DNA of 45,095 bases, from contig MJCC01000012.1 in the NCBI GenBank assembly GCA_001766655.1, positions 102,420-147,514 of the forward strand, given 5' to 3'. This document shows positions 18,087 through 27,510 of this stretch, in pieces. How positions within the stretch are numbered: position 1 is the first letter of the stretch; the number at the start of each line of letters is the position of its first letter. The position numbers were made by a program, and so were the translations under genes. The notes beneath the pieces are model-generated. The model was not told the DNA's origin. It saw nothing but the letters and a program-made list of their open reading frames with translations, and searched no databases. The DNA is from Phytomonas francai. Lineage: Eukaryota; Euglenozoa; Kinetoplastea; Trypanosomatida; Trypanosomatidae.

Positions 18087-20190
18087 TCCCTGTTGCACAA
18101 TGTATGTATATATATATATATATGAGAATGTGAGACTATAGAAAAAAAAGCGCAACAACAGTAATAATAGGTTTGTATGCGTGATACACACAATGAGCAA
18201 AAAATAATGACCAAATGGATAAGCAAAAAAAAGGCCTCGTGATTTCTACTTGCAGTAATAGTATCGGGGTTAAGGAGCGTGTTTCCTGTCTTTGTTTGTG
18301 TACTTTGTTCAAAATATGACCGTGTCTTCGACTTTCTCTTTATCTACGCATGCGTGTCTGCTGTGTATTGACCCGTACAAGCTCGCGTAGAAGGTAGAAA
18401 GTAAATATGGCAAGAAAAAAAAAAGGAAAGAAGCGTATCGGGAAGACATAATAATAATAACATTAATAATGTGATCAATAAAGGCACATCTAGAACATCC
18501 AAGTGGTTTGAATCGACATAGAAAAATAATATAAGGGGGGGGGATTACGAAGAATAGTATTCTTTCCGGGGTCCCTCACATTTCCTATGAAAAAATGAGA
18601 AAAGTAATAACAATGGATAAAAACTAGTATTCTTAAAACAATGCGAAGTATGGTACATACAAAAACAAACATGACCACAACTTTTTATTCTTTGGTTTTA
18701 GCATTTTATTTTGAATAGGAAACAAAAAATAGACATGTAGATCCAGATGCAGATAATACCGCAGTAGCAATTATAAAAATGCGAAAAGACGATGAATGTT
18801 TTCCGGTTTTGAAATTAAGCTAATGTGTTTTTAATTTCGGACTAAGGCGCACACACACGTCGACTTGTTTAGAAAGCTTTGAATCATGAAACGTACGTAC
18901 AAAATCAATGCCTTATATCTACCCTCATAGGTAATGATAAGGAGCTTTCCTCAAAGCATCGCTACATGTTGCCCTCTAACCCCCTCGTTAACAAGCCTGC
19001 AACGGTACAACGAAAAATGAAATTAAAAAAGATAAATGTGTTGTACTTAGATATTTATCCACGCTAAGAATTTTTTTGTGTATATGTGAAATTCATCACC
19101 TCAGTTCTACTAGATTGACTCAAGTTACATTCAGATCTACCCGCCCGACCTTTATACAGCAGAATTCTTACAACCCGTTATGAATAAACAAAGAAACCCG
19201 TTCTTTCCTTCTTCGAAAAATAGCATGCTAAGAAGCAAAGTTGCGTTCTTAACGCAGTCTTTAGACTCTCAAATATTCAAAATTTAAAAAAAAAGATAAG
19301 GAGCACATCAATCGCGAATATGGATAGCATTACCTTTACTTTGCACATACGTTATCAAAATGTAAAGCTATATCCTTACATGCGGGATTCAAGTTTGAGG
19401 TAGATGTACATGAGCTTATAACAGCTATAATATCCCTTAAAAAGACAACCGATGCCGATAACAGCGTCATCACGCGTCGCGTACGCACGCAAAAAGGAGG
19501 AAAAAATCATATCACGACCCTATACCTCAATAACAAGCTCAATGTTTTTTTTAAGTTATTATCAGAAAATAAGGTATGGATGAAGGGAAAAAAAGACGCA
19601 ACTTTCACTATAAGTAAAAATGTGATGGGAACGAATCCAAAAACAAAAGAAATAGAAAATAGATAAAATTAGACCGAAAGCAACACTAAAAGGGAATATT
19701 TATTGATTCTTGTAATATGCATGCACACTCAAAAAAAAAAAAAAACGAGAAGATCATGAAGCTTGACCCTAGTAGGAATATGAGAACACGATATCAGGAA
19801 AGAGGAACCAGCAAAAATATGTATATAACAAAACTAATCTGTATCATATTTTTTACATTGCTTTGCCCTTAAAACAGCGCAAATTTTGAAATCCTTTGTT
19901 TTTTCTGATACAAAAATTCCCTCTTTTTCTCTCTATGTCTCCCCCCGCACCCTCACACTCCACCCCTACACGCATACACCCCAATCATTCTTTGGCTAGC
20001 CCCAAGGTTTCCTTTACCTCTATTTTTCCAATTATTTTGTTGAAGGGCTACACAATTGCGACAGTTATATGCCTTCTTTGTTTTTGTTTTTCTCAAAGCA
20101 ACAAGAACGCGCGACTTGTTCTCGCAATAATAATAAAAATAATAATAAAGCATTCCTAATAACCATGTTTCTTATCGTTGTCTCAACACT
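18087..20190. other. Two-kilobase AT-rich intergenic spacer
   Basis: Contains TA repeats (18103-18122), a G-run near 18534-18543, A-tracts and ATA/ATT runs (18449, 20126). No frame with protein-like composition, no tRNA-like promoter boxes, no long repeat found. Both neighbouring genes are on the minus strand, so this is not a strand switch. Confidence 0.55.
18136..18150 (-). promoter_or_regulatory. Candidate trans-splice acceptor of the RING-protein gene
   Basis: Minus strand reads CGCTTTTTTTTCTATAG, with the AG at 18137-18136, 49 nt before the ATG at 18086. It supports this start over an in-frame ATG further upstream that would lie before the acceptor. Confidence 0.5.
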
Positions 20191-22707
20191 TTACATGGCC
20201 TTTCCGGCTATAATGCGCTCAGGCTGGTGGCGCAAGGCCTCCACAGTCGCTGCGATCAACTCGGGCTTGATTGAGTCCTTTTCACACAACAAGACAACAT
20301 GCTCATGGCCTCCAAAAATTCGGAGGCCCCGAAGCCTCTCCCGGGCTAGCGTGGAGGATCTAATAAAGTCGGGAAGGCTGTCTAAATCATCAAATCCCGA
20401 GCAATTGCACATCGACCCATCGTCGAACCCCATCGTGCCCGACATGCGAAACTCCCCGCTAAAGGTGAGCGCGACGGTAAAGGATTTCCCGAGCGCGGCG
20501 TCGGCAACCTCGCTCAACACGTACGCCGGCTCCAACACACTCTCCTCGACCACCCCTAGCTGCCCCACATCGTTCACACCCCACACAAAGAGCCGCGCGT
20601 CGTCGTCGATGCCGTAGCTGGTATAGCAACCGCAACTGATTCGCGTAAAAAAGCTGTCGTGTAGGATGCGGGTTGGGTGGAAGACCGAGTCGGGTCTGCC
20701 GAGGCCGAGGCGGCCGCCGTCCCCCAACCCCCACGCATAGATCTCGCCGATGGCGTTAAGCGCGAGGGCGTGCCAACCGCCCGCGGCCACCTGAATAATA
20801 TTCGACAGCCTCGAGACTAAAACCGGGGAGAGGATGACCCCGACGCTCTCCTCGCCGACGTTGCGCATGATCAGGCGCGGGGGAATCTCCTCCGCCGGGG
20901 GCTCCAGCCCCACCCCGCAGCACTCGATCGCGCCCCAGCTGTACACCTCCCCGTTGGCGCGCAGGGCGAGGGCGAAGTAGCTCCCACACGCGACCTGCAC
21001 GATCTGCTTATCCGCGAGCCAGGCAATCTCGTAGGGGTGCGCGATGCGCCGCCACTTCTTCGGGTCGACGCCGAGGCCGCACTGCCCGTAGCTGTTATTC
21101 CCCCACGCGTAGACCCGCTCGCCCTCGATGATGCAGAGCGCGAAGCTGAACCCGGCGGCGATGAAGGTCACGAGGGTGCGGCCGAAGAAGGGGACGCGCG
21201 TCGCGTTCAGGACGACCGGGACCCCTTCCGGCGTCATCACGCACGACGCCGGCGCGGAGAAGCCGAGCTGCCCCCAACCGTCGACCCCGAACCCGTAGAG
21301 CCCGCCGCAGCGGTTGATCAGCAGGGTGAACCCGTTCCCCGTCCCGCACGCGAGGATGCCGTCCTTGAGCCCACTGCAGAGCACCGACGCGCTCACCCCG
21401 CGGTGCGGCATCCCGAGCAGGATCATGCTCGTCGTCTTCGGCAGCGTCATTGTGAAGGCGTGGCTGCGGCCGCAGACCGCCCAGAGCGCCGTGAAGTTCT
21501 CCAGCACCCTCTGGCAGCGGACGAGGCGGATGCCGTAGCCGCTGCCCACCCCGAGCCCGACCCCGGACCCGTACGCCACCACCTCCCCCGTTGAGAGCAG
21601 CAAAAGGGTGTGGAGGCGGCCGCACGCGGCGTGCACGACCGCGCGCCCCCCAGTGACCTTCATCGCCTCCGGAAAGGGCACCACGAAGGCGCCGACGACG
21701 CCGCACTGCCCGGCCTGGTTATCCCCGCACACGTACGCGGACCCGTCGGCCGCGACGAAGACCGTGTGGAAGCTCCCGCAGGCGACCTCGACGACACGCT
21801 GGTGCGCGAGCGCCTCGATGCGGGTCGGGGCGAGGACGTCGGCCTCGTCGCCGTGGCCGAGCCGGCCGTTATTGCCGAGGCCCCACGAGTAGACCGCGCC
21901 GTCGGCCGTGAAGGCGGCGAAGTGCCAGGGCCCGGCGCGCACCCCGCGCACCCCGAGCCCGTCGAGCGCCGCGAGCCGAATCGGGTCGCGGACGACGAAG
22001 CGGTCGCCGGCGTTCGGGAGCTCGCGGGGCTCCGTGCGGACCTGGACGAGGCTGCCGGCCTCGCCGGCGCCGTCGCCAGCGACCCCGAGCAGCCGCGCGA
22101 GACCCCAGCCGTAGACCGCGCCCGTGAGCGTGCGCGCGAGGACGGTGTAGTTCGCGCAGGCGACCTCGACGACGCGCTCGCACGGGAGCGCGCGGGGCTG
22201 CGCGAGGCCGCAGCACGCGTTGTGCAGGTCGCGGTGGCACTGCCCGTAGTTGTTCGCCCCCCACGCGTACACGACGCCGCGGTAGGAGACGGCCGAGAAG
22301 TAGAGGTAGCCCGCGGCGACGTCGACGAGGGGGTCGTGCGGGTCCGAGACGCGGGCCGGGATCTGGCCGGGCGAGATGGGCAGGTTCAGCTCGTTGTCCA
22401 CGACCCGCGCGCACAGGCACGGGTTCCCGACCCCGAGCTCCCCCCACATCCCGCTCCCCATCGTCAGCACCACGTTCTGCACCCCGAGCCACACGGACGA
22501 CATAACCGAGCACGCGATCCGGATCGGCTTGTCCAGGCCCCCTATCATCACCGGCGTCAGCACGTTATACCGCGCGTGGTTCCCGAGCTCCCCGTTCACC
22601 GCGTGGCCCCACCCCACCACCACCCCGTCGTGGTTGATGTACCGCAGGATGACCGCGCGCGCGCGGCCGTCCTCCACGCACGCGTACAGCTTCCCGAGCC
22701 ATTCCAT
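20191..22707 (-). CDS. RCC1-repeat protein with about thirteen repeats (predicted beta-propellers)
   Basis: 838 residues from ATG 22707 (the frame extends upstream only to a GTG). Almost the whole protein is built of RCC1-type repeats: VVVGWGHAVNGELG, VVYAWGANNYGQC, AVYSWGLGNNGRLG, SAYVCGDNQAGQCG, GLYGFGVDGWGQLG, RVYAWGNNSYGQCG, EVYSWGAIECCGVG, EIYAWGLGDGGRLG, RLFVWGVNDVGQLG and weaker ones. One RCC1 propeller uses seven blades, so about thirteen suggests two. RCC1 itself is a Ran exchange factor, but many relatives are not; I see no extra domain that would tell. The last ~100 residues are not repeat-like. Coding DNA here is very GC-rich compared with the flanks. Confidence 0.85.
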   Translation of the reverse strand: MEWLGKLYACVEDGRARAVILRYINHDGVVVGWGHAVNGELGNHARYNVLTPVMIGGLDKPIRIACSVMSSVWLGVQNVVLTMGSGMWGELGVGNPCLCARVVDNELNLPISPGQIPARVSDPHDPLVDVAAGYLYFSAVSYRGVVYAWGANNYGQCHRDLHNACCGLAQPRALPCERVVEVACANYTVLARTLTGAVYGWGLARLLGVAGDGAGEAGSLVQVRTEPRELPNAGDRFVVRDPIRLAALDGLGVRGVRAGPWHFAAFTADGAVYSWGLGNNGRLGHGDEADVLAPTRIEALAHQRVVEVACGSFHTVFVAADGSAYVCGDNQAGQCGVVGAFVVPFPEAMKVTGGRAVVHAACGRLHTLLLLSTGEVVAYGSGVGLGVGSGYGIRLVRCQRVLENFTALWAVCGRSHAFTMTLPKTTSMILLGMPHRGVSASVLCSGLKDGILACGTGNGFTLLINRCGGLYGFGVDGWGQLGFSAPASCVMTPEGVPVVLNATRVPFFGRTLVTFIAAGFSFALCIIEGERVYAWGNNSYGQCGLGVDPKKWRRIAHPYEIAWLADKQIVQVACGSYFALALRANGEVYSWGAIECCGVGLEPPAEEIPPRLIMRNVGEESVGVILSPVLVSRLSNIIQVAAGGWHALALNAIGEIYAWGLGDGGRLGLGRPDSVFHPTRILHDSFFTRISCGCYTSYGIDDDARLFVWGVNDVGQLGVVEESVLEPAYVLSEVADAALGKSFTVALTFSGEFRMSGTMGFDDGSMCNCSGFDDLDSLPDFIRSSTLARERLRGLRIFGGHEHVVLLCEKDSIKPELIAATVEALRHQPERIIAGKAM

Positions 22708-23618
22708 CGCCGCAATCGGAGGTCCCCCCAGGCCGCTCTGCACGTTGGCCGCGCGCCGGGAACGTCAAAGAGCGCACGCGAGAGGCGAATGAGGTAATAG
22801 AAAAGAGGGGTGATGGAAAGAACAACGCCAATAAAGGGGACAGCTATGGTTGTGGACTGCGACACCGCTATAATTGTCACAAATAGAGATCTATGAACGT
22901 GTCAATATATAAATGGGTGTGTGAGAAAATACCTTGGCTAAACCCAACGGTCATCCTTGGAATTCAGGCAAATCAAATAGAGAGAAATTCAGGATGCGCG
23001 AATGGGTTTAAAAAGAGAAAAAGGCAAGCATACAGATTCACTTAAATAAAAAATCCGAAATAGCCCTTTAGTCTTCCCTTTTGGAATCTCTCACACTCAT
23101 GCAGTGAGAGAGAGAGGAGAGCATGTGCAGTGCAAACCTGGAGCCTCACGCACCATTTGCTCCCTCTCGTAGATAAATTTCAAAGGACTTCACAAAAGGT
23201 AGCACCAGCCGAACACACAACAACTGACGGCGGAAACTGTACTCGTCCAAAGGTACAGGATGGTGTGAACTCGCGGTAGGGTCGCAGTGCGAGGTTAATG
23301 AGAAATTGAGCATCCAAGGGGTTGCCTCACAACAAATCCATGTAGATGAGAGGTATCAACGCTGAGACTCTCTAAAGTGTTATTGCTTTTTTTTTAAAAA
23401 CCTCCCTCTCTCTCTCTCCTGCGATTCCTTCTGTCACTTTAGAAAGTGTTCACATCATCCATGCGTGCGCATCTCGATGAATCACCTCCCAATATGACAA
23501 GCATGCTGAAGCTTGGGCAAGAAGCCACGGGGTATATGAAAGGGGGGCAACAAGAAGCGATGAAACCGTACATCAAGGATAATCAAAAAATGATCACGGT
23601 GATAGCAAACACCACGCG
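22708..23618. other. Intergenic spacer with CT/GA simple repeats
   Basis: Holds a GA run at about 23105-23118 and a CT run at about 23405-23419, opposite in orientation and about 300 bp apart, so the transcript could pair them. No gene-like frame. Confidence 0.5.
22736..22825 (-). promoter_or_regulatory. Candidate trans-splice region of the RCC1-repeat gene
   Basis: On the minus strand a pyrimidine-rich stretch (TTCTTTCC, CACCCCTCTTTTC, CGCCTCTC) is followed by CGTGCAG, with AG at 22737-22736, 28 nt before ATG 22707. This fits the shorter start chosen. Confidence 0.4.
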
Positions 23619-24254
23619 CTAACTCGTGCGCTTTGCGTTTATTTTTCCTTTTGCCCACTCCCTATAACTCCTATTTGGAGCTGTAGCCACCCCTATCTTA
23701 GGAATCTCAGCCTCCTCGCAACGCTCAACGATGATGCCTAACTCACGGGTGCGAGCCGCAGTAAGATTGCCCGACGCCGCAGCCTCCTTTCCTCGCACAT
23801 CCAGCACGACAATATCACTATCCTCAAAATTACTGTTCATCTCATCCGCGGCGAGGATGCCGCTGAGGTAATTCTCAAAGAGGACAAAGGCCGTTCCGAG
23901 AAAGTGCCCTGTCTTTCGATGGCGAACGAAGCGAACATCGAGGACCTCGCCAAACTGAGAAAATGCCGTGGCGACGTCTCCCTCTGAAAGGGTATCCGAG
24001 CGCGCAGGTGCGAGCTGACGAGAATCGAACGATGAAAGCACGGGCGAATCGCGCTCGAAATCGCCCATTACGCAATCAGAGTCATGAAGCTTTACCATTA
24101 TGGGGGCCTTTGATTCATGGATTGCATAGGAGGAAACCCCACGAGGGACAAGGTTTTTCACCACAATCCAAGGAGTCCTTCCTAGTAACTTGTGGTATTC
24201 ATCTGTATACGGACCAGAATTACCCTTCTGATGGCGTCTAAACGAGGCATGCAT
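23619..24254 (-). CDS. RRM protein resembling Ist3/Snu17 (RBMX2), with an insert inside the RRM
   Basis: 211 residues from ATG 24254, the first ATG after a strong splice acceptor. GPYTDEYHKLLGRTPWIVVKNL gives the RNP2 strand with the short lead-in typical of Ist3/RBMX2 proteins ('W-H-x-x-Y-K-x-S-x-x-I-x-V-x-x-L'). Helix and RNP1 follow as LSEGDVATAFSQFGEVLDVRF and KTGHFLGTAFVLFENYLSG. Between RNP2 and this helix lie about 55 extra residues, where the family has only a few. Ist3 belongs to the RES complex, which binds the activated spliceosome; in trypanosomes splicing is almost entirely trans. The RRM is certain; the Ist3 assignment is likely but needs a profile search. Confidence 0.75.
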   Translation of the reverse strand: MHASFRRHQKGNSGPYTDEYHKLLGRTPWIVVKNLVPRGVSSYAIHESKAPIMVKLHDSDCVMGDFERDSPVLSSFDSRQLAPARSDTLSEGDVATAFSQFGEVLDVRFVRHRKTGHFLGTAFVLFENYLSGILAADEMNSNFEDSDIVVLDVRGKEAAASGNLTAARTRELGIIVERCEEAEIPKIGVATAPNRSYREWAKGKINAKRTS

Positions 24255-24766
24255 CAGAAGAAGTATCGGGGGAATAGTATTACCACTTTCAAAGATAAGT
24301 GCTAACAAAGCAAAAAGAAGAAAATAGAAAAGAATAAAAATACAACAATACGAAAAAAAAAAGCAATCCTAATGCGTATTGCACAATCTGCTTTGCGCAC
24401 CTTTATACAAAGAAGGCACCCTCTCTTTTTCTCCTTCTTCCGTCGATGCTAGCATATAGGCATATGTATATATATATGTGTGTATGTGTATTTCTTTCAT
24501 TACATGATCACACACGAGGCTAGTTGATTGGGTATAATATGGAGCCTCAATGCCTATACAAGGAGACCATGCTATAAATACGTATATAGAAGCATATTGA
24601 ACTAGTGATATCCATATACATGCACAGATGAGCACGTTATTCAAGGATCAACCGTTCGAGATAACAATACAAAAGATCGAAACTCTACAGATTCTCTAAA
24701 AGAGAAAAAAATCTCGGAAGCAAACAAACACCCAAAAAGAGTCAAGACACGAGGCGGCAGGGATAC
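24255..24766. other. Intergenic spacer
   Basis: AT-rich, with the splice acceptor above and TA/TG-rich stretches at 24461-24490. No coding potential recognised. Confidence 0.5.
24302..24345 (-). promoter_or_regulatory. Candidate trans-splice acceptor of the Ist3-like gene
   Basis: Minus strand: a long pyrimidine tract (TTTTTATTCTTTTC, TATTTTCTTCTTTTTG) then CTTTGTTAG, AG at 24303-24302, 47 nt before ATG 24254. A clear example of the arrangement in this cluster. Confidence 0.55.
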
Positions 24767-25657
24767 CTAACCCTTGGAAGCGTAAACCTCATTTTGAATC
24801 TCGAGATCGCGGAGCGAGAAACTCGGCACCGGCGTCGTCCAGCTGTAGTGGACCAAATCCGAAATTCCGGCGTCCTGCTTCGCCGAGGCCCTTCGCGGCC
24901 CCCCCTCCCGCGCGAGCCGCCGCCGCTCGCGTCGGGGGCCGTTCGCCGCGCTCGGCCCCGCCGACGTCAGCCGCGCGAGGAGGCCGGGGCCGGCGGAGCG
25001 CCTGCCGAGCTCCGGCCGGGGGGGGGGCGTCCCCGCGTTAGAAAGCCCCTCTTTGGAAAGTCCTGCGTTGGAAAGCCCCGCTTTGGAAACCCCTGCGTTA
25101 GAAAGCCCCGCTTTGGAAAGTCCTGCGTTGGAAAGCCCCGCTTTGGAAACCCCTGCGTTAGAAAGCCCTGCGTTGGAAAGCCCCGCTTTGGAAACCCCTG
25201 CGTTGGAAACCGCCGCTTTGGAAAGTCCTGCGTTGGAAACCCCTGCGTTGGGAAGCCCCGCTTTGGAAAGTCCTGCGTTAGAAAGCCCCTCTTTGGAAAG
25301 TCCTGCGTTGGAAAGCCCCGCGCGCTCGCCCGGGTAGGCCGCGTGAAAGCTGCTGAGCGCCGACGAGGTGCTCCCGCGCGAGCGGAGGGAGGGCGGGCGG
25401 GGCCTGGCGGCCTCGGGCGCGGCGAAATCCCCTCCCGGCGGGGCCGCGAGGCGCCGCGCGGGGCCGTCGACTTTCGCCCGCATCGGCCACCGCGGCGCGT
25501 GGTGGGGGCAGCTCAAACGGGGCCGCGGGGCGGCCGCGAGGTCGACGACCGCGTATTGCTCGGCGGCCTGCGTACTGCGAAAGTACGCAAGCGGGTCCGA
25601 AGCCATCCCGGCCCGCGCGGCCGCGGGGTACATCACAGGCTGAACCGTATCGGCCAT
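24767..25657 (-). CDS. Protein with nineteen tandem five-residue repeats (A-G-L-S-[NK]); function unknown
   Basis: 296 residues from ATG 25657. Three parts: an N-terminal ~110 residues rich in Ala, Pro and Arg (MADTVQPVMYPAAARAG; CPHHAPRWPMRAKVDGPAR); residues 113-207 made of nineteen units of the type AGLSN/AGLSK, with variants EGLSN, AGLPN, AGVSK and AAVSN; and a basic linker ending in a more ordinary C-terminus (ISDLVHYSWTTPVPSF, then LRDLEIQNEVYASKG). N and K alternate at the fifth position for much of the array, so the DNA repeat is partly a 30-bp dimer. I do not recognise the family. The ends look like folded or conserved protein; the repeat is probably a flexible or extended spacer. 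A splice acceptor 20 nt upstream supports the start. Confidence 0.7.
   Translation of the reverse strand: MADTVQPVMYPAAARAGMASDPLAYFRSTQAAEQYAVVDLAAAPRPRLSCPHHAPRWPMRAKVDGPARRLAAPPGGDFAAPEAARPRPPSLRSRGSTSSALSSFHAAYPGERAGLSNAGLSKEGLSNAGLSKAGLPNAGVSNAGLSKAAVSNAGVSKAGLSNAGLSNAGVSKAGLSNAGLSKAGLSNAGVSKAGLSNAGLSKEGLSNAGTPPPRPELGRRSAGPGLLARLTSAGPSAANGPRRERRRLAREGGPRRASAKQDAGISDLVHYSWTTPVPSFSLRDLEIQNEVYASKG
25037..25321 (-). repeat. 15-bp tandem repeat, nineteen units
   Basis: Units on the plus strand alternate between GGAAAGTCCTGCGTT and GGAAAGCCCCGCTTT types, with small changes. They encode the five-residue repeat of the gene above. Because the unit is a multiple of three, all six frames stay open, which creates long but meaningless plus-strand frames. 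Confidence 0.9.
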
Positions 25658-26153
25658 TCGCGCGATGAACGATCGCCTATGGGGTTCGATTTCGAAAAAA
25701 AAAAAAAGGAGGAAAGGAAAACAGAGGCTTGAGGAGTTTGTAGAAGAAAGGCGGAAAACTTTTCAACTAAAAAAAAAGGGGACGAGGGGGCAAGAAAAGA
25801 AGCAAATAATGATGAACCGTGCAATCAGCATAACAATAGTCTGTCCATCCGATTCCATTTTTCGTTTTTGCGACCACAAATGGTCGCTATGTAGGGCTAC
25901 CTTCACAAGTCCTTACCTATGCTTTTGAACGGCAGTCAAATAAATATAAATATGCCCACGGAAGCAAGATCGGGAGGAAAGAATGGAAACGGCAGATTCT
26001 GCACTCTAAAGATGAAAATTTCTTCTGGTGTATTCAAACTCCCTCGCCGCGAAACTCACGCCCTCTGCTAAGATGCTGCCTTTCTGCTCCGATAAGAAAC
26101 AAAACCAAAAAACGGTCATACCCCAATACCACATTTTTAATCTTGACAGTTGA
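25658..26153. other. Intergenic spacer
   Basis: Contains the splice acceptor at 25677-25725 and A-rich stretches. Two imperfect inverted pieces (TTTTTGCGACCA and TGGTCGC, near 25865-25890) could form a small hairpin. No gene. Confidence 0.5.
25677..25725 (-). promoter_or_regulatory. Candidate trans-splice acceptor of the repeat-protein gene
   Basis: Minus strand: TCCTTTCCTCCTTTTTTT continuing as a T-run, then CGAACCCCATAG with AG at 25678-25677, 19 nt before ATG 25657. Confidence 0.5.
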
Positions 26154-26360
26154 TCAAACAACGAAGCTATTAGGAAACTTGCGTCGGCCTGTAATGATCT
26201 GCCGTGCTTTTTGTTCCTCTTTCCGTCGGAGACTGAATACGGCTATAGCGCTACCCACAAAACAGACAAGCCAAAAGAGCTCGAAGAATACAAAAGAGAA
26301 AATCCACCTCGTTTCCTCCGTTACAGCATCTGAAGGGGCAGGATTCAATTCTACCGGCAT
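26154..26360 (-). CDS. Possible small single-pass membrane protein
   Basis: 68 codons from ATG 26360. The product has a short polar N-terminus (MPVELNPAPSDAVTEETR), one hydrophobic helix (WIFSFVFFELFWLVCFVGSAIAVF) and a basic C-terminus (LRRKEEQKARQIITGRRKF). This layout, with positive charge after the helix, is what a real small membrane protein looks like, and the segment is richer in GC than its flanks and on the coding strand. I do not recognise a family; some trypanosomatid mitochondrial complex subunits are of this size. Conservation in relatives would confirm it. Confidence 0.5.
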   Translation of the reverse strand: MPVELNPAPSDAVTEETRWIFSFVFFELFWLVCFVGSAIAVFSLRRKEEQKARQIITGRRKFPNSFVV

Positions 26361-26997
26361 ATTAGCGATTTCTAATAGCTAATTCAATCTTCCAAAACAT
26401 TTATGCACTTGTTGACAAAGAGGGGAGGGGGGATAGAGTGATACAACGGAAAGGAGAAAGTTTCATGACATATTAATAAATCAAGTATACCTTAGAAGTG
26501 GCAACGTTTTTAAAAAGCACGAACAAAAATTCTTAGACGCTTTAAAAAAAAAAAGGGAAAAAATGTATAAATATATGTATATATATACATATATTTATAC
26601 CCAAAGAACAGGTACTAAATTACTGACACAATTTGGCAAAAAGGTCCTTGTTCGACACCATCTGGTTCACACATCCCAAAAACATAAGAAAAAAAACTAA
26701 AAACTACCTCAGTACATTACCATTACAACCTTCATACACGCGTATGCGTATATTACGCCCATGTGTGGTGGTGTTTGGGCCCTCACCGCCTGCGCACACA
26801 CCCTATTGCGAGGAACTCTGAGCAGGATCTTCCCTTCACACACACATTTTGCACACCAACCTCCACGGCATCCCACATCTCTTCCGCACTGGATTATTTC
26901 TAAAAGAGGGAGGGAGGGCGGGAGAGGGGGCGTCGCTACGCTAGAGGGGGCTTGTTCGTTTTCTCTCCCATTTTTTCGCCCCCCTCCCCCCCCTTGT
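26361..26997. other. Intergenic spacer with a perfect 36-bp palindrome
   Basis: AT-rich to about 26620, then moderately GC-rich up to the Y14 stop codon. Holds the palindrome at 26565-26600 (separate entry), just past an A13 run. It lies in the 3' UTR of Y14 or the leader of the small membrane ORF. Confidence 0.55.
26565..26600. repeat. Perfect 36-bp AT-rich palindrome
   Basis: The left half GTATAAATATATGTATAT is followed directly by its exact reverse complement, centre between 26582 and 26583. Every one of the 18 pairs matches. In RNA it would form a hairpin with almost no loop or an intermolecular duplex; in DNA a cruciform. Confidence 0.85.
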
Positions 26998-27510
26998 TTA
27001 CTCGCGGGGCCTTTTCTCGCCTGGCATGGGCTCCTCCGCGGTCTCCGGCTCCGGCTCCTCCGCGAGGAAGACGGCGGAGACGCCGAGGCGGGGGGCCGAT
27101 TCGGGCGGCGCGTCCGGCGCGAGGCCGATGCGCACCGCCGTCCCCGCGAGCTCCGCGAGCGCGCGCCGGAAGCCCTCCTCCGCGCCCACCTCCACGAGCG
27201 CGTAGCCCGGGCAGAGGCAGTCCTTATCGAGCGGGATGCGGACCTTCTGGACCGCCCCAAAGTACCCCGGCTCGCCCTCGCGGAAGAGCGCGAAGAGGCC
27301 CTCGACGTCCTCGGCCGTCGTACACGGCGGGAGCCCCGTCAGGAGGAGAATCCAGCCCTCGATGCTCGGGACGGGCGCGCCCGGGGGGACCCCCGGCGGG
27401 GCCTGCAGCCGCTCGTAGCGCGCCCGCGTGCGCCGGACGCGGCGGGGCGGCTGAAGCGTCTCGGCCGCGCGCGGCGCCGCCTCCTCGTCGAGCCCCATCG
27501 CGAGGCTCAT
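26998..27510 (-). CDS. Y14: Y14 / RBM8A-type RRM protein of the exon junction complex
   Basis: 170 residues from ATG 27510 (a second ATG at 27498). The core reads PSIEGWILLLTGLPPCTTAEDVEGLF, which matches the Y14 signature 'S-[VI]-E-G-W-I-L-x-V-T-G-[VI]', then VQKVRIPLDKDC and PGYALVEVGAEEGFRRALAEL for the RNP1 strand and second helix, and LGVSAVFL for the last strand. RNP1 lacks its usual aromatic residues, as in Y14, whose RRM binds Mago instead of RNA. Trypanosomes have a Y14-Mago pair despite very few introns. Compared with the human protein there are several extra residues in the helix-strand loop (FREGEPGYFGAV). The C-terminus is acidic, then basic. A splice acceptor with a 22-nt C-run precedes it. 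Confidence 0.78.
   Translation of the reverse strand: MSLAMGLDEEAAPRAAETLQPPRRVRRTRARYERLQAPPGVPPGAPVPSIEGWILLLTGLPPCTTAEDVEGLFALFREGEPGYFGAVQKVRIPLDKDCLCPGYALVEVGAEEGFRRALAELAGTAVRIGLAPDAPPESAPRLGVSAVFLAEEPEPETAEEPMPGEKRPRE

Noticed and set aside
18087..20190. Strand-switch region or centromere-like element
   Set aside because: Genes on both sides are on the same strand and no long repeat array was seen; only ordinary AT-rich spacer.
21610..22797. Long plus-strand frame opposite the RCC1-repeat gene
   Set aside because: Low-complexity Arg/Ala/Asp product, antisense to clear RCC1 repeats.
25053..25337. Plus-strand frame of repeated ESPAL/ETPAL units
   Set aside because: It is the mirror of the 15-bp repeat that codes A-G-L-S-N/K on the minus strand, where the start, splice acceptor and flanking sequence make sense.
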